From Fimbriimonadaceae bacterium (GTDB lineage: Bacteria > Armatimonadota > Fimbriimonadia > Fimbriimonadales > Fimbriimonadaceae): DNA of 64,000 nt. The notes below the pieces were generated by a model. That model did no database searches. It had not been told where the DNA came from and worked only from the letters and a program-made list of their open reading frames with translations. Position numbers and translations under genes: made by a program. The stretch covers positions 186,001-250,000 of the forward strand of contig JAHBTB010000002.1 of NCBI GenBank assembly GCA_019638795.1, in the 5' to 3' direction. Below are positions 1 through 7,208 of the stretch, piece by piece (within the stretch, counting starts at the first letter, position 1; each line of letters opens with the position of its first letter).

Positions 1-1450
1 ACATCCCCACGACGACCAACTTGGCGGGGACACCGGTCTTCTGGCGGTACTCCTCTAGGGCCTGGACCGGGTGGACGTCCCCGTACACAGGCTCGTTGTC
101 GGTGTAGACGACAAAGACGTCGGCCATGACCTTGTTCTTGGCCGCCCACACCATTGGCAAGGCGCAATCGGTACCCCCGAAGTTTCGGGCCTGGGTGTGC
201 GCCATGGCGTCGGACAGATTGGTCCGGCGCGTGAAGGGCAGGCGGCTGAAGGATTCGGCGAACGCCATCGGGGTGACTTCGGACTCCGTCGCCATCGTCA
301 CCAACGCCATCGCCGTCGCCGCCTCGCAGGCCGAGAGCGGGGTGCCGCCCACCGTCGCCCAGTTCATCGACCCGGACACGTCGATCCCAAGCACATACCG
401 CCTGCCGGTCGGTTCGACCGCCTCGAACGACCGGTAGAACGCGGCGTCAAGGGCGTCGACGACCTCCGGCACGGCGTTCCACTGCCGGTCGCCCTGGCGA
501 TAGACCTTCAGCCCGGTCAGGAGGGTGACCGGATGGACACGGGCCACTTTGATGCGTTGGAAGTCGTCGAGCCGCCGCACGACCTCCCTCACCGCGTGCG
601 ATCCCGCGCCAAGCAAGCCGACCTGAGACATGTTGCCCAGGTTCCGCACCATGGCGGCGAGGGGCATGTTGGCCAGCAGGGCTTCCCACACTTCCGCACA
701 GTTCAGGAGCGACGCCGGGACGCATTCCCGGGGCAGGTCATGCTCGCGCACAAGCTGGGCGGCCTCCCGGGCGTCGCTCGACCGCTTGAGACGCTCAAAC
801 GCCTCCAGCCTGGGCTCGGCACCCACCAACTCCCCGTCCACGATCCATTTGTAAACCACCCGGTGGGCCTCGTCGACCGGCTTGGGATGGGCAAGGCGCA
901 GGAGGTCGCGATGGCCCCAACCACCTCTCTGCTGGTACCGCATCGCCTGATAGGCGACGTCACCCGGGTCGGCCTCGTTGTACCAACGGCCGACCGCCGT
1001 GCGCATCGCCCGCCCCCAACCCCGCAGGCACTCGGCCTCGCTGACAAACTGGAACAGGTGGGTCCCCGTCCTCGCTACTTTGGGCAGGGCGGCAAAGGCC
1101 GACCTCCTCGTCTCCATATCTCCCAACGAGGCGGCCATGGCGAGGACGAACAGTCCGGGGCCAGGCTTGGGAGCCCGGCCCGACCGGGCCGTCTGCACAA
1201 CACGCTCGACGACCTTTCCGCCCTCCCCCTTGACGAGTTTGAGGGCGTTCTCGGCCTGTTCAAGAGTCAGGTCTTGCTCGTTGACATAGTAGGTGCCGCC
1301 CTCCGTGCCCAAGACCAAGAACCGGTCGAGCAACTTCCATTCGTCGGCCTGCAACACAAAACCGCCCACCGTGGGGTCGGCCTGGCTCCCGCCCGTCACG
1401 GGATGTCTCTTAGGGACCCTCTTGTCAGCAAAGTGCCGGGTGAACCGCAT
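1..1450 (-). CDS. rsr: Ro60/Rsr RNA-binding protein (TROVE + vWA), 3' end outside window
   Basis: Bacterial Ro60 orthologue, a ring-shaped RNA-binding protein that carries Y RNA and works with exoribonucleases such as PNPase in RNA decay and rRNA maturation. The frame opens at ATG 1450 behind a strong AAGGAGAG ribosome site (1457-1464) and runs off the left edge after 483 codons, so the last part of the vWA domain is missing. The TROVE region fills about residues 10-345. The vWA domain then shows the metal-site motifs GIDVSGSM (residues 355-362), the threonine of GGTDCALP (T427) and the aspartate of YTDNE (D451). All MIDAS residues are therefore intact, as expected for a functional Ro ring. 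The opposite strand carries a long open frame that is only a codon-bias shadow. Its leader contains a tRNA-like fold described separately. I am confident of the family; its exact RNA clients are unknown. Confidence 0.93.
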   Translation of the reverse strand, partial: MRFTRHFADKRVPKRHPVTGGSQADPTVGGFVLQADEWKLLDRFLVLGTEGGTYYVNEQDLTLEQAENALKLVKGEGGKVVERVVQTARSGRAPKPGPGLFVLAMAASLGDMETRRSAFAALPKVARTGTHLFQFVSEAECLRGWGRAMRTAVGRWYNEADPGDVAYQAMRYQQRGGWGHRDLLRLAHPKPVDEAHRVVYKWIVDGELVGAEPRLEAFERLKRSSDAREAAQLVREHDLPRECVPASLLNCAEVWEALLANMPLAAMVRNLGNMSQVGLLGAGSHAVREVVRRLDDFQRIKVARVHPVTLLTGLKVYRQGDRQWNAVPEVVDALDAAFYRSFEAVEPTGRRYVLGIDVSGSMNWATVGGTPLSACEAATAMALVTMATESEVTPMAFAESFSRLPFTRRTNLSDAMAHTQARNFGGTDCALPMVWAAKNKVMADVFVVYTDNEPVYGDVHPVQALEEYRQKTGVPAKLVVVGM

Positions 1451-1521
1451 CGTCTTCTCTCCTTATCGTTCCCTTGTCTTCTCTTGTCATGGTCAGGGCC
1501 CGCACGCCCCACATTGGACTA

Positions 1522-1583
1522 CCGGCTCAGGCCAGAGAGGATTCGACCCCTGGGCCATTGCCTAGCCATGGCGGTACGGCCGG
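1522..1583 (-). ncRNA. tRNA-like fold in the rsr leader, possible Y RNA
   Basis: On the minus strand this stretch folds like a compact tRNA. An outer 5-bp stem, CCGGC (1583-1579) with GCCGG (1526-1522), encloses two hairpins. The first has stem GCCAT/ATGGC with a nine-base loop containing GG (1572-1554), like a D arm. The second is AGGGG-TCGAAT-CCTCT (1551-1536), which reads like a T arm. Bacterial Y RNAs are commonly encoded beside rsr and carry a tRNA-mimicking module with a TTCGAAT-type loop. Further out, GGTC (1609-1606) could pair with GACC (1494-1491) as the start of a Ro-binding helix, but that helix is weak. The loop lacks the usual T54, so this may be a Y RNA variant or only a leader structure. 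Confidence 0.33.
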
Positions 1584-1963
1584 GCATGAGCGACCCACGG
1601 CGGTGGACCGAGCGGGCAAAGGATGAGGCACGGGCAGGCATGCGCCCGGCCCCTCGAAAGGAGTCCGTCGCGGCCCGATTGATCGCCGTCCCTCGGCGGC
1701 CCGCTTGGCCACCGGCCAGTCCACGACCGGACGCGTCCGCCGGGCGAAGACTTAGGTCGTTTTGTTTGGTCGGGGGGTGCCGTCCCGGATCGGGAGGCCG
1801 GCCCACAAGGTTCGTCTGTCTGACGGACCGGGGCCTTGGGTGAAGGTTCAGTCCGTCAGGAGGCTAGCGCCGAGCGCGTCAATTTGCGCACCCGTTTTCT
1901 TGGTCACGTCTTGCCATCTGCACGTCCAATCGTCTCGCCTCATGTCGTGGCGAGGTGGACACT

Positions 1964-1992
1964 TTGACAGCGTGACCGACGCCATGGATACA
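1964..1992 (+). promoter_or_regulatory. possible promoter of the mgtE leader
   Basis: TTGACA (1964-1969) is followed after exactly 17 nt by GATACA (1987-1992). The -35 is perfect and the -10 poor. Transcription from here would give a leader of about 245 nt before mgtE, ending in the hairpin at 2191-2221. Apart from this and the tRNA-like fold, I see nothing definite in the 796-bp gene-free stretch 1451-2246; its small open frames have shadow-like composition. Confidence 0.35.
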
Positions 1993-2190
1993 GGTCGTGA
2001 GTCATTTGCTCCGAAAGTCCTAACCCCATTTGTCAAGTGCCCTTGTCAGACAAACCATTCGTGGACAGGGGGTCCTTGGGGTCATGCCCAAGACACGGGT
2101 GGGTAACGTGAGGGAGCAAATGGACAGCGACAGTAGTAGACGGGGCGCGGAGCCCACCTAGCCAGTCGATATCCTTTGCCTTGTCTTCTG

Positions 2191-2221
2191 ACAGGGCCTT
2201 CCGGATGTCGGAAGGCCCTGT
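2191..2221 (+). terminator. strong intrinsic terminator hairpin in the mgtE leader
   Basis: A perfect 13-bp stem, ACAGGGCCTTCCG with CGGAAGGCCCTGT around loop GATGT, is followed by TTCTGTCT on the plus strand. It ends about 25 nt before the mgtE ATG and just before its ribosome site AAGGAC (2235-2240). This is either the end of an upstream plus-strand transcript or, more interestingly, an attenuator controlling mgtE. Confidence 0.8.
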
Positions 2222-2246
2222 TTCTGTCTCCCGCAAGGACCACGCG

Positions 2247-3608
2247 ATGGAGACCACAACCACCCTCGATCTGGCCGCCCGGCTTCAAGCGGCACTTGCC
2301 ACCGGCGCACCCTTGGACGACGCCCTCGGCACCGCCCGGGCCGTGGACGTCGCCGAGGCGCTCGGCACCCTGTCCGACTCCGAGTCCTTGGCCGTGTTCG
2401 CCGCCCTGGACAACGACCGTGCGGTCGACCTCTTCGACGACCTCAGCCCGTCTTTGGTCGAGTTCCTCGTCGAGAACACGCCGCGAGAAAGGCTTGTCGC
2501 CCTCCTCGACGCCATGCCGGTCGACGAGGCGGCCGACGTGCTGGCCAATTCAGACGCCGATGTGGCCGCCGAGTTGCTCGCCCTGCTGGAGCACCGGGCC
2601 CCCAGCGACGCCAAGGCGGTCCGCGGCCTGTTGGCCCACCCCGAAGGTACGGCGGGCCGACTCATGACGGACAACTTTGTGAGGCTTCGGCCCTGGCAGT
2701 CAGTCCAAGCGGCCACTGCTTCCGTACGGCTCCAGGGGCGCGAGGCAGAGACGCTCACCGACCTCTACGTCGTCGGGAACGGGGGTTCGGTCTTGCTCGG
2801 CGTCCTTTCGATGCGGGACCTGGTCTTGGCCGACAGCACCGAAGCGGTCCGCGACCTGATGACGACCGACCTTGTGACGGTGGCGACGGACACCGACGCC
2901 CAGGAAGTCGCCCGCTTGGTCGCCAAGTACGACCTGTTTGCGATCCCGGTGCTCGACAAAGACGGCCGGTTTGTCGGGATCGTGACCGTCGACGACGTCA
3001 TCGACGTCATGGTCGAGGGGTTCACCGACGACATCGCCAAAATGGTCGGCACCGACGCGGAAGAGATGGACCGGCGCAGCCCGGCCCAGGTCGCCCGGAT
3101 GCGTCTGCCGTGGCTCCTCGGCACGATGGCCATCGAGTTGTTCGCCGGGGCCGTGATCTCCCGGTTTGACGCCGTCCTGACCAAAGTGATCCTCCTCGCC
3201 TCGTTTATGCCGGTGATCTCGGCGATTTCGGGAAACGTCGGGTTGCAGGCGGCGGCCATCGTTGTCCGCGGCCTCGACACCGGTCACGTGAAGATCAGAG
3301 ACACCCGCCGGGCTGTGCGCAAGGAGTTTTGGACGACCCTCTTGATGGCCGGGGCCTGCGGGATCCTTCTCGGCGCGGTCGGGGCGGTCTGGTCAAGGCA
3401 TCCGTTCTTCGGGGTCGTGATCGGCACGGCGATGTTCGCCAGCATGCTGACCGCCGGGTTCATGGGGACGGTGATCCCAATCGTCTCCAAACGTCTGGGG
3501 TTTGACCCCGCCGCGACGGCCGGCCCGTTCGAGACCGCGTTCCAGGACGTGATCGGGTTCGCCGTGCTGCTCTGGGTGGCGAGTCTGCTGCTTCCCTGGT
3601 TGACGTGA
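2247..3608 (+). CDS. mgtE: MgtE-family magnesium transporter
   Basis: Inner-membrane Mg2+ channel/transporter of 453 aa. The ATG at 2247 is chosen because AAGGAC lies 6 nt upstream; an earlier in-frame ATG (2181) would overlap the terminator hairpin. The order is the acidic MgtE N-domain of helical repeats (about 10-130), a CBS pair (about 135-250) and five membrane helices (about 285-453). The signature FMPVISAISGNVGLQ in the membrane domain and the conserved aspartate in FETAFQDVIGF are present. In this family the N and CBS domains sense cytosolic Mg2+ and lock the pore. The hairpin terminator just ahead suggests RNA-level control, but no M-box consensus was seen. The gene converges on fabH with only 3 bp between the stop codons. 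Confidence 0.95.
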   Translation: METTTTLDLAARLQAALATGAPLDDALGTARAVDVAEALGTLSDSESLAVFAALDNDRAVDLFDDLSPSLVEFLVENTPRERLVALLDAMPVDEAADVLANSDADVAAELLALLEHRAPSDAKAVRGLLAHPEGTAGRLMTDNFVRLRPWQSVQAATASVRLQGREAETLTDLYVVGNGGSVLLGVLSMRDLVLADSTEAVRDLMTTDLVTVATDTDAQEVARLVAKYDLFAIPVLDKDGRFVGIVTVDDVIDVMVEGFTDDIAKMVGTDAEEMDRRSPAQVARMRLPWLLGTMAIELFAGAVISRFDAVLTKVILLASFMPVISAISGNVGLQAAAIVVRGLDTGHVKIRDTRRAVRKEFWTTLLMAGACGILLGAVGAVWSRHPFFGVVIGTAMFASMLTAGFMGTVIPIVSKRLGFDPAATAGPFETAFQDVIGFAVLLWVASLLLPWLT

Positions 3609-3611
3609 GGC

Positions 3612-4598
3612 CTACCAGCGGATCAGGTTCGCGCCCCAGACAAGGCCCGCGCCAAAGCCGACGGTCAAGACCAGGTCGCCCTTCTTGAGCCGACCTTCTT
3701 TGTCCGCCTCGTACAGGCCCAGGGGGATGGACCCCGCCGATGTGTTGCCGTACTTGTGGATGTTGACGAACACCTTCTCGGGCGGAAGCTCGATGCGGGC
3801 CGCGGCACTCTCAATGATGCGCAGGTTGGCTTGGTGGGGGACAAAGAGGTCCACGTCGTCGGAGTGGAGCCCTGCCTCTTCGAGGACCCGGCAACACGCA
3901 TCGCCGATGGCCTTGACGGCAAAGCGGTATGTCTCCGCCCCGTTCATATAGATGTAGTGGTTGTGCGGCTCGCTGTAGTGCCGGGCCAGGGGATAGCGCG
4001 AGCCACCGACCTCAAGACAGATGTGCGCGGCTCCGCTGCCGTCGCTCAGAAGCACGGTCTTGACAATGCCGCGGTCGGTGCCCTCTTCGGCGGTGAGCAC
4101 CATCGCTCCGGCCCCGTCGCCAAAAAGGACGCACGTCGAACGGTCTTCCCAGTTCACGAACTTGGACAAGGTGTCGACCCCGACGACGAGGATCCGCTTG
4201 CTGTGCCCCGCCTTAAGCATCGCGTCGGCGACGTTGAGGGCGTAGATGGATCCGGCGCAAGCGGCCTGGACGTCGAAGGCACCGGCCTTCTTGGCACCGA
4301 CCGCGTCTTGGACGATGCCTGCGGTGCTGGGAAAGATGTAGTCGCCAGTGACGGTGGCGACGATGACCATGTCCAAGTCGGCAGGGTCGACCCCGGCCCG
4401 TTCCAGGGCCTCTCGCGACGCGACGGCGGCGAGGTCGCTGGCCGCCTCGTCGTCTCGACAGATGTGCCGCTCCTTGATCCCGGTGCGCTGCGTGATCCAC
4501 TCGTCGTTTGTGTCGACGAGCTTCTCCAAGTCGGCGTTGGTGAGGACCTTTTCGGGTACGGCGTGGCCGATACCCTGGACGACGCTGCGGATCTTCAT
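3612..4598 (-). CDS. fabH: beta-ketoacyl-ACP synthase III
   Basis: Condenses acetyl-CoA (or another acyl-CoA primer) with malonyl-ACP to start fatty-acid synthesis. It has 328 aa, the normal length. The catalytic triad is visible: Cys114 in QAACAGSIYA, His255 in FVPHQANLRI and Asn285 in HKYGNTSAGS. The start is ATG 4598, which overlaps the plsX stop in an ATGA, so the two are translationally coupled. Longer in-frame extension upstream is arginine-rich read-through of plsX and is not part of the protein. Third gene of the yceD-plsX-fabH operon, linking phospholipid acyl supply to fatty-acid initiation. Confidence 0.96.
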   Translation of the reverse strand: MKIRSVVQGIGHAVPEKVLTNADLEKLVDTNDEWITQRTGIKERHICRDDEAASDLAAVASREALERAGVDPADLDMVIVATVTGDYIFPSTAGIVQDAVGAKKAGAFDVQAACAGSIYALNVADAMLKAGHSKRILVVGVDTLSKFVNWEDRSTCVLFGDGAGAMVLTAEEGTDRGIVKTVLLSDGSGAAHICLEVGGSRYPLARHYSEPHNHYIYMNGAETYRFAVKAIGDACCRVLEEAGLHSDDVDLFVPHQANLRIIESAAARIELPPEKVFVNIHKYGNTSAGSIPLGLYEADKEGRLKKGDLVLTVGFGAGLVWGANLIRW

Positions 4599-5590
4599 GA
4601 CGTACCTTTGCCGATGCCGGCCTCGACGCTTTCGCGGATGGCCTGGACGAGCCCTTGCTCGTGGGCGCGCGCGCCGTTCAGCACGGCGTTCTTCACCGCC
4701 TTCGCGTCGCTGCTCCCGTGGGCGATGATACACACACCGTTCACCCCCAGCAGGGGCGAACCGCCGTACTCGCGGTAATCGATCTGTTGGCGAAGCGGCG
4801 CCAGTCCCTTGCGAAGAGGAAGCCACAGGAGCTTGGCCGGCCCGGACGGGACAGCGCGGCGGATCTCGCCCATGATGTGCTCGGCGACGCCTTCGCAGGC
4901 TTTCAGCACGAGGTTCCCGACAAAGGCGTCGCAGACCACCACGTCCACAGGCTTGCGGAACATCTCCTTGCTCTCGATGTTGCCGCCAAACCAGTCGTGG
5001 CCGGCCATGAGGTCATAGGCTTCTTTGGCGAAGGCGTTGCCCTTGCCCGGTTCCTCGCCGATGTTCAGGAGATGCGCCTTGGGCTTCGTGCGGCCCATCA
5101 CGCGTTCGGCGTAGGCGCGGCCCATCAGGGCGAACTCCAGCATCTGGCGAGGGTCGGCGTCGGGGCTGGCGCCCGCGTCTAGGAGCAGGAACCGACCGTG
5201 CTTGTTGGGGAACTGGGTGGCGATGGCGGGCCGGTCGATCCCCTTGATCCGCCCCCAGCCCAGCAGGGCCGACGCGGCCGTCGCCCCGGTGTTGCCTGCC
5301 GAGACAAAGGCGTCCGCGTCCCCCGACTTGACCAGGCCGGCCGCGACGACCATCGAGGAGTCTTTCTTGCGCCGGATCGCGTCGGCCGGCTTTTCGTCCA
5401 TCGCGACGACCTCGCTGGCCGGGTGGAGGCGCAAGTTGGCGGGTTTGTCACCGATCAACGGCTGGAGAACGGCGGGGTCACCGACGAGGATCACTTCCCC
5501 GTCGAACTCGTGCGCCGCTTGGACCGCCCCGAGGACGATCTGTTCCGGGGCATGGTCACCGCCCATGCCGTCGAGGGCGACCCTGGTCAA
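4595..5590 (-). CDS. plsX: phosphate acyltransferase PlsX
   Basis: Soluble or peripheral enzyme converting acyl-ACP to acyl-phosphate, the acyl donor for PlsY in phospholipid synthesis. It has 331 aa and opens with the family signature ALDGMGGDHAPEQIV. FVSAGNTGATAASALLGWGR and the C-terminal LLGVNGVCIIAHGSSDAKAV are also typical. It overlaps yceD upstream by 4 nt and fabH downstream by 4 nt. The gene order yceD-(rpmF)-plsX-fabH is classical, but rpmF for ribosomal protein L32, normally between yceD and plsX, is absent here. Confidence 0.96.
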   Translation of the reverse strand: MTRVALDGMGGDHAPEQIVLGAVQAAHEFDGEVILVGDPAVLQPLIGDKPANLRLHPASEVVAMDEKPADAIRRKKDSSMVVAAGLVKSGDADAFVSAGNTGATAASALLGWGRIKGIDRPAIATQFPNKHGRFLLLDAGASPDADPRQMLEFALMGRAYAERVMGRTKPKAHLLNIGEEPGKGNAFAKEAYDLMAGHDWFGGNIESKEMFRKPVDVVVCDAFVGNLVLKACEGVAEHIMGEIRRAVPSGPAKLLWLPLRKGLAPLRQQIDYREYGGSPLLGVNGVCIIAHGSSDAKAVKNAVLNGARAHEQGLVQAIRESVEAGIGKGTS

Positions 5591-6117
5591 GACTTGTCCT
5601 CACCCATAAGGTCGCCAAGGTCGGCAAACGCGGGGTGGCCATGGGGGGTCGTCAAATCTTCGCGTCCGCTCTTGGCGTTGGGACAGGGGCCGTCCCAACC
5701 AAACGAGCAGAGCGGCTGGACGGGAATGTTGAGGATCAGACCCTGCCGCACATAGTTGTCGCGGATGAGGGCGTTGTTCTTGAAGAGGGGGACGGGTTCG
5801 TCGGTGACGACCTTGGCGTACCCGTCGGAGGCGTAGCAGCTCGGCACCCCCTCGACCTCGAACTCGTCCTGCATCCGGAACTTCAACTTGACCTCGATCG
5901 GGGCGCCACACCGCGCGCACTCCACGACGGCGGTCGACTCAAGTCCGGTCTGGACCAGCAACATGTTGCCGGTGCTGACCGCGTCGATCTGTCCGGTGAC
6001 CGGTTCGACAAGGTCGAGGTCTTCCTCCTGGTTGAGGGCCGTCGAAAAGGTGAACGACAGCTTCTTCCCCGGGTTCTGGACCGCTTCGTTCAGATCCAGC
6101 AGGTCCTCCTTCTTCAT
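5587..6117 (-). CDS. yceD: YceD/DUF177 family protein
   Basis: DUF177 protein of 176 aa. Homologues affect 23S rRNA accumulation in bacteria and plastids. The CARCGAP motif after residue 65 and a later CSFGWDGPCPN provide paired cysteines that could bind zinc, as in many members; the second pair lies near the C-terminus. The start ATG 6117 is 10 nt behind a TAAAAT -10 box (6133-6128), so the mRNA may have almost no leader. It heads the plsX-fabH operon and overlaps plsX by 4 nt. Confidence 0.85.
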   Translation of the reverse strand: MKKEDLLDLNEAVQNPGKKLSFTFSTALNQEEDLDLVEPVTGQIDAVSTGNMLLVQTGLESTAVVECARCGAPIEVKLKFRMQDEFEVEGVPSCYASDGYAKVVTDEPVPLFKNNALIRDNYVRQGLILNIPVQPLCSFGWDGPCPNAKSGREDLTTPHGHPAFADLGDLMGEDKS

Positions 6118-6184
6118 GGGGGACGCGATTTTACCTGGGCCGACCCCGCATGGTTAGGGATGTGTTTGCGGGCCTCGCGCGCCA

Positions 6185-7060
6185 ATGATTTGTTTGGTCA
6201 TGGCTGTTTCCCGCTTGATGCCGCAAGACCCCCGGCGCGGGGCGATGCGATCTCTCGTCGCCCGGGCGACGCAGTCGTTGAAGAGTGCCGAGTCGCTGAA
6301 GAGGGCGGCGCAACTTTTGCAACAAGTCGACGCGAACCCTGGACTGATCGACCGGCTGGTCGCGCCCGAGTCGCCGTGCACGAAGCTGGCGCTCGAGGGA
6401 ATCGCGAAGAGCGCGTTCGGCGACGGTGGAGCGGAGTTTCTGTCGATCGGGGCGGTCGCGGCCGCGGCGGGCCCCGGTCTGGCCGTCCACGCCTACACCT
6501 GCGCGGCGACCACGATGCTCTTCCGCGAGACCGCCTGGCCGGCGGGCAAGGACCCCGCCGCGTTCTCCCGTCACTCGGTGGCGGTGGCCGCGGCGGCCGG
6601 GTTGGTGTCGGGTTGGTCGGGCGGTGACGCAAGCCGGGCAAGGGTGGCCGGAGCGTTGCACAACGTCGGCCTCGCCGTCATGCTCTGGGGTAATCCGGAC
6701 ACCTACGGCCGGTCTTCCAGCCCGATCGCGGGCACCGAAGCCCAAGTCCACGACATGGAGGCGGACCTGCTGGGATACGACCACCAGGAGGCCGGCGCCC
6801 TCTTCCTGGGCCAGTTGGGATTCCCCGCCGACATCACCGACGTCGCCGCCAGCCACCACAAATCGGACGCGACTGGCTTGGGGAAGGCCGTCCAAACCGC
6901 CGACCTGGCCGCCCACCAAATGGGTTGCGACATGGGCTTTGCCAACGCCCCGGCTGCCGAGGCCCAAGGCGCCTTCACTGCCTTGGGGGACGAAAAGGTC
7001 GCCCGACTGGCCGAGGCGGTTTCGGCCGTGACCCTCAATTTCGCCCGGCTCGCAGATTGA
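6185..7060 (+). CDS. HDOD-domain protein
   Basis: A 291-aa protein whose central and C-terminal parts match the HDOD domain, a non-catalytic relative of HD phosphohydrolases used in signalling. Recognisable are GALHNVGLAVM, the helix EADLLGYDHQEAGALFLGQLGFP, and DVAASHHKSD. The metal-binding His-Asp pair of true HD enzymes is degenerate (HN instead of HD), so hydrolase activity is unlikely. The start is uncertain: ATGs at 6185, 6200, 6221 and 6245 are in frame and none has a clear ribosome site. The gene is divergent from yceD. Its partner pathway cannot be read from the context. Confidence 0.7.
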   Translation: MICLVMAVSRLMPQDPRRGAMRSLVARATQSLKSAESLKRAAQLLQQVDANPGLIDRLVAPESPCTKLALEGIAKSAFGDGGAEFLSIGAVAAAAGPGLAVHAYTCAATTMLFRETAWPAGKDPAAFSRHSVAVAAAAGLVSGWSGGDASRARVAGALHNVGLAVMLWGNPDTYGRSSSPIAGTEAQVHDMEADLLGYDHQEAGALFLGQLGFPADITDVAASHHKSDATGLGKAVQTADLAAHQMGCDMGFANAPAAEAQGAFTALGDEKVARLAEAVSAVTLNFARLAD

Positions 7061-7074
7061 TCCGAACGATTAGC

Positions 7075-7208
7075 TATAAGTCCCGCGTCCTTTGGGTACC
7101 ATAGGCTCCGGCTTGGAGCACGGCCCGGCGCCTTTGATGGTGCCTGGCCGTGCAGTCTAGAGGTGGTGTGAAATCCACGCTGGCAAGCCGGGACAAAGGA
7201 GCTTTGCC
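7075..7208 (+). promoter_or_regulatory. -10 box and structured leader of the lipoprotein gene
   Basis: TATAAG (7075-7080) is a good -10 without a clear -35. The roughly 120-nt leader contains a long imperfect hairpin at 7118-7153: GCACGGCC pairs with GGCCGTGC, and inside it GGCGCC pairs with GGTGCC. There is no U tail, so it is not a terminator. The leader ends with the ribosome site AAGGAG before the TTG start at 7209. It matches no riboswitch class I know. Confidence 0.4.

Noticed and set aside
71-1843. 590-aa plus-strand open frame
   Set aside because: It is antisense to rsr, rich in His/Arg/Pro and matches nothing; codon bias of the rsr strand produces it.
1762-2106. 114-aa plus-strand frame in the rsr-mgtE gap
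   Set aside because: No ribosome site, no recognisable motif and random-like composition.
2000-2190. M-box or other known Mg2+ riboswitch before mgtE
   Set aside because: No conserved M-box blocks were found by eye; only the terminator is clear.
7170-7208. GGTGTGAAATCC followed by AGCCGGGA, reminiscent of a cobalamin riboswitch
   Set aside because: The two boxes are only a few bases apart and the other conserved segments are absent; a real cobalamin riboswitch is far longer.
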